DNA from: Rhizobium sp. Q54
GTDB lineage: Bacteria; Pseudomonadota; Alphaproteobacteria; Rhizobiales; Xanthobacteraceae
Assembly (NCBI GenBank): GCA_945861895.1
Contig: CAMAWF010000017.1
Span: forward strand, 1-50,667
Length of the DNA: 50,667 nucleotides
Direction of reading: 5' to 3'
Shown: one piece after another, positions 44,162-50,667 of the stretch
Position numbering within the stretch: position 1 is the stretch's first letter
Layout: every line of letters starts with the position of its first letter
The notes under the pieces: model-generated
Told to the model about the DNA's origin: nothing
Databases searched by the model: none
What the model saw: the letters and a program-made list of their open reading frames with translations, nothing else
Program-made: the position numbers and the translations under genes

Positions 44162-45139
44162 TCAGTTCGTCGCCAGGCCGGCCTTGTCGCGCACCGACTT
44201 CCACTTGGCGATCTCGTCCTGGATATGCTTGGTGAATTGAGCCGGCGACGAGAAGCGCGCTTCTGCTCCCGCTTTGGAAAGCTGATCGCGGACGGTGGGG
44301 CGAGAGAGCACTTGTTCCAGCGCCTTGCTCGTCTTATCGACGATGGCGGCTGGCGTGCCGGCCGGAAATACGAAGCCGTACCAAGTCGCCACCTCGTAAC
44401 CCGGCACGCCCGCTTCGGCGACGGTCGGAACGCTGGGAATGCTCGGCCAGCGTTGCGGCGAGGCAACCGCCAGGATTTTGAGTTCGCCCGCCTGCACCTG
44501 TCCGATCACCGCATGCACCAGTTCGATCGCGTAGTCGACTTCACTGCTGCGCAGCGCGGTGACCACGGCAGGCGTTCCGCGATAGGGGATATGCTTGACG
44601 TCCATGCCGGCCATCTGTTTGAGCAGTTCGCTGGCAAAATGCTGCGTGGAGCCCAGTCCGACGCTGGCGTAATTCAGCTTGCCGGGCTCGGCTTTCGCGC
44701 GCGCGATCAGTCCCTTGAGATCGCTGGCGGGAAAATCCTTCCGCGCGACGACCACGAAGGCGGATGTGCCGACGAGGGCGACCGGCGCCAGATCCTTGAC
44801 CGGATCGAACGGCAGCGACTTGAGCATGACCGCCGAGACAGTATGCCCGGCGCTGAGCATCGAGGCGGTGTAGCCGTCCTTGTCCGCCTTCACCACCACA
44901 TCGGTTGCAATCGTGCTGCCGGCGCCCGGCTTGTTTTCGATCACGACCTGCTGGCCGAGCAATTCCGATAACGGCTGGGCGACGACGCGCGCCACAATGT
45001 CGGTGCCGCCGCCGGCGCCGAAGCCGACCAGGACGCGGATCGGCCGGGTCGGCCACTCCTGGGCGGCCGCCGGCGCGACGTGAGCCGCGGCCATCAACAA
45101 GCCCACGAATGCGGCGGTGAATATGCGAATGCGTTGCAT
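44162..45139 (-). CDS. Bug/TctC family TTT receptor
   Basis: 325 residues from the ATG at 45139 (RBS GGGGATTTT-type upstream). Signal peptide (FTAAFVGLLMAAAHVAPAAAQ), then EWPTRPIRVLVGFGAGGGTDIVARVV, ENKPGAGSTIATDVVV, LPFDPVKDLAPV. It is the second orphan Bug receptor in this region. It lies between the FAH and FMN-reductase genes. Confidence 0.92.
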   Translation of the reverse strand: MQRIRIFTAAFVGLLMAAAHVAPAAAQEWPTRPIRVLVGFGAGGGTDIVARVVAQPLSELLGQQVVIENKPGAGSTIATDVVVKADKDGYTASMLSAGHTVSAVMLKSLPFDPVKDLAPVALVGTSAFVVVARKDFPASDLKGLIARAKAEPGKLNYASVGLGSTQHFASELLKQMAGMDVKHIPYRGTPAVVTALRSSEVDYAIELVHAVIGQVQAGELKILAVASPQRWPSIPSVPTVAEAGVPGYEVATWYGFVFPAGTPAAIVDKTSKALEQVLSRPTVRDQLSKAGAEARFSSPAQFTKHIQDEIAKWKSVRDKAGLATN

Positions 45140-45243
45140 GAAAATCCCCTCCCCTGATCGTCTCCCGGCCGGCCTTGCGTGGGCGGCCGATTTTTTTCTT
45201 CCCGCAGGGAACGCGTCCCAACGCGGCGCGTCAAGTAGCGAAA

Positions 45244-46122
45244 TTACGGCTTCTCGTCCGCGATCGGATTGCGCAACACGCCAATCCCTTCGATATCGAT
45301 TTCGCACACGTCGCCGTGCTTCATCCACACCGGGTTGGGTTTGCGCGCATGGCCGACGCCGGACGGCGTGCCGGTGAGAATGATGTCGCCGGGCTCAAGC
45401 GTCATGCCGGTAGTGACGTAGACGAGAATTTCCGCGAGCGGAAACATCATGTTGCCGGTGTTGTCGGACTGCATGACATTGCCATTGAGCCGGCTCTGGA
45501 TTTTCAAACCCTTCCCGCCGGGCGGCAGTTCGTCCGCCGATACCATCCAGGGGCCGAAGCTGCCGGAGTTGTCGAAATTTTTTCCCATGTTCCACTGCGT
45601 GGTGTGGCGCTGATATTCGCGCACCGAGCCCTCATTCGCGCACGAATAGCCCGCGATGCAGGAAAATGCGTTGGCAATCGTCAGATGCCTGGCGCGCCGC
45701 CCGACCACCGCGACCAGTTCCGCTTCGTAGTCGAGTTGAATGGAAGCCAGCGGCCGGATGATCGGCGCTTCATGCGCAACGATCGACGACAGCATGCGGA
45801 AAAACAGGCTGGGAAATTTCGGAATGTTGTCGCGGCTCGGGCCCTCCTTGACGTGATCGAGATAATTCAGGCCGAGGCAGACGATTTTGCCGGGATGCGC
45901 GACCGGCAGCGCAAATTTGATCCCTTTGAGCGGACGGCGCGCCGCGGCCGGCGCCTTTTTCGCAAGCTCGGCAAGCGGCTTGAGATCGCCGTTGTTGTTG
46001 CGCAACCACGCGCCCAGATCGTTCGGCGCTTTTGCATCTACCGCCTGCAAATCGATGACCGTATCGCCCTCGATCACGCCGAGCCGCAATCCGCCATTGA
46101 GTTCAAATCCGACGATCTTCAT
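45244..46122 (-). CDS. Fumarylacetoacetate hydrolase family protein
   Basis: 292 residues. It shows the FAH C-terminal domain: KIVCLGLNYLDHVKE, YEAELVAVVGRRARH (metal-binding acidic residues), GYSCANEGSVREYQR and PGDIILTGTPSGVGHARKP. It may hydrolyse fumarylpyruvate from the gentisate pathway or a related acylpyruvate. The gene starts 9 bases after the deacetylase-like gene ends, so they form an operon. Confidence 0.9.
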   Translation of the reverse strand: MKIVGFELNGGLRLGVIEGDTVIDLQAVDAKAPNDLGAWLRNNNGDLKPLAELAKKAPAAARRPLKGIKFALPVAHPGKIVCLGLNYLDHVKEGPSRDNIPKFPSLFFRMLSSIVAHEAPIIRPLASIQLDYEAELVAVVGRRARHLTIANAFSCIAGYSCANEGSVREYQRHTTQWNMGKNFDNSGSFGPWMVSADELPPGGKGLKIQSRLNGNVMQSDNTGNMMFPLAEILVYVTTGMTLEPGDIILTGTPSGVGHARKPNPVWMKHGDVCEIDIEGIGVLRNPIADEKP

Positions 46123-46131
46123 CTCATTCCT

Positions 46132-47022
46132 CTACCGTTCAAGTCCGGTCGCTTGCCGCACATGCGCGGCGATATCGCCGCGGGTTGCGATCCAGATGTC
46201 GTCGCGCGCCCGCGCTTTGTTGGCGATCGCCTCATAGGCCCATGCCCCCGCCGGCCGGCCATAAACATGCGCATGGGCGTTGACGTCGATGATCAGCGCC
46301 TCCTCGCAGGTGAGCGCTGCGGTCAGCGTGTCGTCGAACAGTTCGACGAATTGGCGCGGCGAGTGGCCGTAGCGCATCGCATGCGGCAGATCGTTGATAT
46401 CCATCGTGAGCGGGATTGCCACCATATTGCCGGTCTCGAACACCTGCACATAGGGCCGGTCGTCGTCGAAAACATCGCCGTGCCAGGCGTAGCCGGCATC
46501 GAGCAGAAATTGCGCGCTGTCGAGACCGGGCGTGCCGCGCGGGCTGATCCAGCCGCCCGGCTTGATGCCGGTAATGGAAGCAAGCGCGTCGGTCGTGCGC
46601 GCAATATCGGCCTGGATTTCCTCCGGCGCGAGCCTGGCCGGAATGATGTCCTGCGCGAATGAATGCGCGACGATCTCATGGCCGGCATCCGCCATCGCTT
46701 TGAGCAGATGCGGCGCGCGCTCGGCGAAAATCCCGCTCGTCATCACGCTCAACTGTATGCCGGCGCGGTCGGCGACTTGCAGCAGGCGCTCCATGCCGCG
46801 CGCAGCGCCGTATTTTCCCCAGGACAAGGCATTGGTGTCGAACGCGCCGGCCGGCAGCGGATTGCCCATCGGCCCGATGGCCGGCGTTTTGCCGTCCGAC
46901 CAGCACTCGAAGGCGGCGCCGAACACGATGGCGACCGTGCAGCCGCCCGGCCAGCGGAAACCGCTATCGAGACGAAGCACACGCGCCCCGCGCGCCACCG
47001 CATCCTGCTCCGGTATTGGCAT
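46132..47022 (-). CDS. Polysaccharide deacetylase-fold enzyme (PuuE-like)
   Basis: 296 residues. The NodB-like barrel is shown by a GHEIVAHSFAQDI segment (metal His region), SVMTSGIFAERAPHLL, and PGGWISPRGTPG. The order resembles PuuE-type allantoinases and imidase-like amidohydrolases, so the substrate may be a small amide, not a polysaccharide. It is followed closely by the FAH-family gene and preceded by the ATP-grasp-like gene. Confidence 0.82.
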   Translation of the reverse strand: MPIPEQDAVARGARVLRLDSGFRWPGGCTVAIVFGAAFECWSDGKTPAIGPMGNPLPAGAFDTNALSWGKYGAARGMERLLQVADRAGIQLSVMTSGIFAERAPHLLKAMADAGHEIVAHSFAQDIIPARLAPEEIQADIARTTDALASITGIKPGGWISPRGTPGLDSAQFLLDAGYAWHGDVFDDDRPYVQVFETGNMVAIPLTMDINDLPHAMRYGHSPRQFVELFDDTLTAALTCEEALIIDVNAHAHVYGRPAGAWAYEAIANKARARDDIWIATRGDIAAHVRQATGLER

Positions 47023-47096
47023 TGACTTACTCCGTGGCTCCCGCCGTTTGCGCGGCGTGCGCGACTATAGGCGATCCGCTTTTGCGGAAACAACCG

Positions 47097-48008
47097 TCAG
47101 TGCGACTGAGCGAAATAATGCGTCTTGAGCAACTCACGGGCCTTGCGTCCGCTGTCGAGGTCCCAGCAATTGACGATCGCGAGCCGGAAGCCGCCGGGCG
47201 GCATGGCGTGCCGCTCGGGGTCGCGATCCTCGTGGAATGTGTTCTGCACGCTGGTGACGCTCGGCATGCCCAGCACCTGTTCGATCAGCGCACGCGGCGG
47301 ATGGCGGTAGCGCCGGCCTTTCGGGCCGAACAGCACGACGATGTGGCCCTCGCGCCGCTCGCCATCGGCAAAGTTCCACGTGCCGGTATGATAGAGGCCG
47401 ATCACCGCCTCGACCCAGCCGGGCCCGTTGAGGTCCGGCCATTGATCGCTAAAGCGCAGATGCACTTCGATGATCTTGCCGGCGATGGTCTCGATATTGA
47501 CCATGCCGGTGTAGCCGCGCAGATGGCGCGCGATCCAATCGCCGCAATAGGCTTCGATGTCGGGTTCCGGCGCGGCATGCACCGTCCAAAAATCGAAGGT
47601 GCGCCCACCGGCGGAAATTCCGGTGGCATGACGCCACCAACGCGGCTCGCCGGCGGCGATGGCGACATCGGTGCTGATGTGCCGGCCTTCGAGCAACGTC
47701 ATCCACATATGGCCGGAGGTGTTGTGCCGGGAGTATTCGTCGGCCGAGCGCAGGATGCGGGTATCGACGCCCATGCCGACAAGATTGACAGTCGGCTTGG
47801 AGAACAGCGGAAAATACGGCACCGCCGTGCCGTGCGGGCCGGCGGCGATGCCCTGGCTGCGGGCGATGGCGATCTTGTCGTAGACCCAGCGATGCTCCGG
47901 ATTCCACTCCCAGGCGTCGGAGTCTTCGGTCGGAATATTCACGCCCGGCGGACAGGCGGCATGCTCGAAATATTGCATCCGCCACGGATCGATTTCGCAG
48001 ATCGGCAT
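47097..48008 (-). CDS. ATP-grasp-like protein of unknown substrate
   Basis: 303 residues. I infer an ATP-grasp fold from FPLFSKPTVNLVGMGV (KP-type ATP-binding strand), a MWMTLLEGRHISTDVAI segment and GYTGMVNIETIAGKIIEVHLRFS, which parallels the usual ...EINPR metal-binding end. The C-terminal third (VTSVQNTFHEDRDPERHAMPPGGFRLAIVNCWDL) is unfamiliar. It follows egtD by 32 bases on the same strand, so it may belong to the ergothioneine group. No function is proposed beyond possible ATP-dependent ligation. Confidence 0.6.
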   Translation of the reverse strand: MPICEIDPWRMQYFEHAACPPGVNIPTEDSDAWEWNPEHRWVYDKIAIARSQGIAAGPHGTAVPYFPLFSKPTVNLVGMGVDTRILRSADEYSRHNTSGHMWMTLLEGRHISTDVAIAAGEPRWWRHATGISAGGRTFDFWTVHAAPEPDIEAYCGDWIARHLRGYTGMVNIETIAGKIIEVHLRFSDQWPDLNGPGWVEAVIGLYHTGTWNFADGERREGHIVVLFGPKGRRYRHPPRALIEQVLGMPSVTSVQNTFHEDRDPERHAMPPGGFRLAIVNCWDLDSGRKARELLKTHYFAQSH

Positions 48009-48040
48009 GGGATTTTACCGCTCGTGGGCGGCACTGAATT

Positions 48041-49042
48041 TCAATCCGGCGGGGTGGCGGGCTTTTCGTTTGCGAAAGTGAATGCCTGAATCGAGAAATA
48101 GTTTTGCGGATCGGTCCACGCCGCCAGCGGCGACCAGCCGCTGGCGCGCGCCAGCGCAGTAAACGACCCGATGCTGTATTTATAGCTGTTCTCGGTGTGG
48201 ATCGTCTCGCCGGCGCGGAACTCGATAGTTTCGCCGGCGACGCGGACCTGCTGGCGCTTGAGACTGGCCAGGTGCATTTCGATCCGGTTGCGTTCGCGAT
48301 TGAAGAAGGCGTGATGCTCGAACGTCGCCAGGTTGAAATTGCCGCCAAGCTCGCGATTGATGCGCGCAAGCAGATTGAGGTTGAACGCGGCGGTGACGCC
48401 CTCGGCATCGTTATAGGCGGCGTGCAGGATCTCCGGCGGCTTGATGAGATCGACGCCGACGATGAGGATCGCGCCGTCGCCCAAAATGCGCGCCGCGTGG
48501 CGCAGGAACGTCGCAGCTTCGTACGGCTCGAAATTTCCGATCGTCGAGCCTGGGAACAGTCCCACCCGTACGCGCGCCAAGCGTGCGGCGGGCGGAAGAT
48601 CGAACGGCTTGCAGAAGTCAGCGACGACCGGCAGCAGCGAAAGCCGCTGAAAGTCGCGGCGCAGCTCGGCTGCCTCCTGCTCGAGCATTTCGGCGCAAAT
48701 ATCGACCGGAACATAACAGGCAAGATTTGGCGCAGCGTGCAAAAGGATGCGCACCTTTTTGCTCGATCCGCTGCCGAATTCGACCAGCGCGCTGCCGGCC
48801 GGGACGAGCTTGACGATGGCATCCTCGTTGTCGCGCAAAATCCGCATCTCGCAGCGCGTCGGGTAATATTCCGGCAGCTCGGTGATGCGCTCGAACAAGG
48901 TGGAGCCCGCCGCATCATAGAAATATTTTGCCGGCACCCGCTTCGGCATCGCCGTGAGCCCGGCGACCGCGTCGTCGGAGAATTTCGCCGGTGCTGCGGC
49001 CGGCGCGGGAATGCGGGGAGCTTTTCTTGCCAATGCGACCAT
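48041..49042 (-). CDS. egtD: L-histidine N(alpha)-methyltransferase EgtD
   Basis: 333 residues. EgtD features: KYFYDAAGSTLFERITELPEYYPTR (40-63), SAM-binding VEFGSGSSKK (87-96), VPVDICAEMLE and GLFPGSTIGNFEP (161-173). The enzyme trimethylates histidine to hercynine, the first step of ergothioneine synthesis. It lies 27 bases after egtB on the same strand. Confidence 0.95.
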   Translation of the reverse strand: MVALARKAPRIPAPAAAPAKFSDDAVAGLTAMPKRVPAKYFYDAAGSTLFERITELPEYYPTRCEMRILRDNEDAIVKLVPAGSALVEFGSGSSKKVRILLHAAPNLACYVPVDICAEMLEQEAAELRRDFQRLSLLPVVADFCKPFDLPPAARLARVRVGLFPGSTIGNFEPYEAATFLRHAARILGDGAILIVGVDLIKPPEILHAAYNDAEGVTAAFNLNLLARINRELGGNFNLATFEHHAFFNRERNRIEMHLASLKRQQVRVAGETIEFRAGETIHTENSYKYSIGSFTALARASGWSPLAAWTDPQNYFSIQAFTFANEKPATPPD

Positions 49043-49069
49043 GACGGAGCCGTCCTTGCCTCGATAAAG

Positions 49070-50347
49070 TCAGACGTAGTCCGACAAGCGCACGCCGCAA
49101 AATTGCCAGCGCACCGGGGGGTGGAAGAAATTGCGGTAGCTCACGCGGGCATGACCGGCAGGCGTTGCAAACGAACAGCCGCGCAGCACCATTTGATTGA
49201 CCATGAATTTGCCGTTGTATTCGCCGAGCGCGCCTTCCGCCGCACGGAAACCGGGATAGGGCGAATACGCGCTGCGGGTCCATTGCCAGACGATGCCGCC
49301 GGCATCGGACAGCAGCCCCAGGCGCGCCGCGACCTCCCACTCCGCCTCGGTCGGCAGATGCTTGCCGGCCCAGCGCGCGAAGGCGTCCGCCTCGTAATAG
49401 CTCACATGGCAGACGGCGGCGTCGGGATCGACCGGCTTGCTGCCGGAGAGCGTCATGGAAAACCACGCGCCGTCGGTCATCCGCCAATAGCCCGGCGCCT
49501 GCCAGCCCTGCGCCTCCACCGTGTTCCAGCCATCGGACAGCCACAGCGACGGCGTGGTGTAGCCGGCATCGGCGATGAATTCGAGCCACGCCGCATTGCT
49601 CACCAGCGCGCGCGCGATCCGCATGGGTTGCAGCAAGACCTCGTGGCGCGGCCCCTCGTTGTCGAAACAATAGCCATCGCCGTCATGGCCGATCGCATGG
49701 ATGCCGGCAGGCACGTCGGCATAACCGCGCACGGCGTGCGCCGCGGGCGGCCGCCATTTCGCATCGTAGGCCGGATGGGTCGGATTTTGCGCAAAGGCAT
49801 GGAGAATGTCGGTGATGAGCAATTCCTGATGCTGCTGCTCGTGATGCAGGCCGATCTCCAGCAGCGTGAAAAAATCATCCGCGCCCGCGCCGGAAATAGT
49901 TTCGATCAGATGCTCCACCGCCGCATCGACGTGCCGGCGGTAGGCGGCGACTTCCTCGCCGTTCGGCCGCGTAATCAGGCCGCGTTCCGGCCGCGCGTGA
50001 CGCGGGCCCGCCGCGACGTAATAGGAATTGAACAGGAACGGAAAGCGCTCGTCGAAAATGCGGTAGCGCGGCTCATGCGGCACCACCAGAAACTGCTCGA
50101 AAAACCAGGTGACATGCGCGCGGTGCCATTTGGCCGGGCTGGCGTCGGGCATCGATTGGATGATCTGGTCTTCGGCCGAGAGCGGCGCCGCACGCCGCTC
50201 CGTCTCGGCGCGCACCGCGCGGAAAGCTTGCAACCATCGGCGGCTGCGATCTGCGGACGGACCCTGTCCGGGCGCAGTTTTGGCGGCGCGATTTTGAGCT
50301 TTGGCAGCGGCATCCGGAACAAGGGGCGAAGCGGCAGCACGCGGCAT
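49070..50347 (-). CDS. egtB: Ergothioneine biosynthesis sulfoxide synthase EgtB
   Basis: 425 residues from the ATG at 50347, which has GGAGG about 6 bases upstream; an ATG at 50422 is less likely. DinB-like N-terminal domain with iron ligands H78 (KWHRAHVTWFFEQF), H169 and H173 (HHEQQH), and a C-terminal FGE-sulfatase domain (HVSYYEADAFARWAGKHLPTEAEWE, GGIVWQWTRSAYSPYPGF, FCGVRLSDYV). It joins a thiol to hercynine with O2. egtA, egtC and egtE are not seen, which fits a cysteine-using EgtB or genes elsewhere. Confidence 0.94.
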   Translation of the reverse strand: MPRAAASPLVPDAAAKAQNRAAKTAPGQGPSADRSRRWLQAFRAVRAETERRAAPLSAEDQIIQSMPDASPAKWHRAHVTWFFEQFLVVPHEPRYRIFDERFPFLFNSYYVAAGPRHARPERGLITRPNGEEVAAYRRHVDAAVEHLIETISGAGADDFFTLLEIGLHHEQQHQELLITDILHAFAQNPTHPAYDAKWRPPAAHAVRGYADVPAGIHAIGHDGDGYCFDNEGPRHEVLLQPMRIARALVSNAAWLEFIADAGYTTPSLWLSDGWNTVEAQGWQAPGYWRMTDGAWFSMTLSGSKPVDPDAAVCHVSYYEADAFARWAGKHLPTEAEWEVAARLGLLSDAGGIVWQWTRSAYSPYPGFRAAEGALGEYNGKFMVNQMVLRGCSFATPAGHARVSYRNFFHPPVRWQFCGVRLSDYV

Positions 50348-50667
50348 CAAGGGCCTCCGCGGCGGGGGTCTGGGAGAAAGCAATCTGCGCGAACCAATGG
50401 ATATACGGTGCGATTGTTCCATCGGATGCGTCGCGGGGCAACCCGCTGTTGCCGGCCCCTGACGCGGATGTGATGCAAAAATTTGGTAGCGGGGGGCCGT
50501 TTCGGTGCTTTCCCCCTCAATTGCGGAATCCGGTGCAACGCGGACACCGATTCCAGCGCAAGGCGGACAGCAATCCGGTGATTGCGGACAGCACGTGAAG
50601 GCGGCGTAGAGCTCGCTCCCGTCGACGGTCGAATCAGCTGATCGGTCTCCCTGGCAACCAGGGAGTG
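50348..50667. mobile_element. Non-coding end of window; possible insertion-sequence terminus
   Basis: No supported gene. GCGGACA occurs three times at 50540, 50563 and 50584 within related 20-base units (such as GCAACGCGGACACCGATTCC and GCAAGGCGGACAGCAATCC), plus a related TTGCGGAATCCGGT at 50521. Short repeated units at one end resemble the multiple terminal repeats of IS21-family elements. The element, if real, would continue beyond the window. The egtB promoter should lie within 50348-50500. Confidence 0.35.

Noticed and set aside
48104-50473. 789-residue open frame on the plus strand
   Set aside because: Fully antisense to egtB and egtD, which have clear motifs; it is a high-GC shadow frame with arginine-rich composition and no domain.

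Overview
The window is high-GC DNA from an alphaproteobacterium. Gene content points to Hyphomicrobiales (Rhizobiales), in the Nitrobacteraceae/Xanthobacteraceae neighbourhood. The supporting signs are a single gene for cytochrome b plus c1 (the Bradyrhizobium fbcH arrangement), an MbfA-type ferritin/VIT1 protein with an Irr-type iron control element upstream, several TRAP/TTT-type periplasmic receptors, and many palindromic intergenic repeats of the kind common in this order. No rRNA, tRNA or CRISPR array was seen.

Layout. 1-9.2 kb is mostly housekeeping: the 3' end of smc, a secreted DUF4189 protein, a lemA/M48-protease pair, apt, an ArsR-type repressor with an ArsP-like permease, mtnP, and the cytochrome bc1 genes (Rieske plus cytochrome b/c1 fusion). 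9.6-13.1 kb holds trmL, a BrnT/BrnA-like toxin-antitoxin pair, hemF, a TauE/SafE transporter and a DM13 protein. 13.2-16.1 kb is a tight minus-strand operon: DUF1285, CoA pyrophosphatase, DUF6111, cca. 16.3-24.0 kb is a MoxR / DUF58 / DUF4159-BatA / large membrane protein operon, with a two-gene PIN-domain toxin-antitoxin cassette sitting inside it. 24-29.2 kb has a DUF559 nuclease gene framed by inverted repeats, a GNAT enzyme, a glutathionyl-hydroquinone reductase-like GST, a Nudix hydrolase, mbfA, a metallophosphoesterase and an unrecognised membrane-anchored protein.

29.3-46.1 kb is an accessory uptake and catabolism region. It carries an NMT1/SsuA-type ABC transporter, two Bug/TctC receptors without TctAB partners, a TAXI-TRAP transporter, an MLE-type enolase-superfamily enzyme, a hydroxypyruvate isomerase-like protein, a tartrate/isopropylmalate-type dehydrogenase, a gentisate 1,2-dioxygenase-like cupin, an SDR, a SnoaL-like protein, an Old Yellow Enzyme, an FMN reductase and a fumarylacetoacetate hydrolase-family protein. 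Together these suggest import and degradation of aromatic or organic acids, with ring cleavage of a gentisate-like compound followed by hydrolysis of the cleavage product. The maleylpyruvate isomerase step and a dedicated regulator are not visible.

46.1-50.35 kb runs on the minus strand: egtB and egtD (ergothioneine synthesis), an ATP-grasp-like protein I cannot name, and a polysaccharide-deacetylase-fold enzyme. The last 300 bases hold no gene and show short direct repeats that may be the end of an insertion sequence.

The least explained items are four. One is the VapC-type toxin paired with an antitoxin that joins a DUF7662-like domain to a toxin-binding tail, placed inside the MoxR operon. 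Another is the DUF559 nuclease gene bracketed by inverted copies of a double-hairpin repeat. The third is the ATP-grasp-like protein next to the ergothioneine genes. The fourth is a pair of regulators or toxins that appear to be transcribed without a leader, with palindromic operators built into their promoters.
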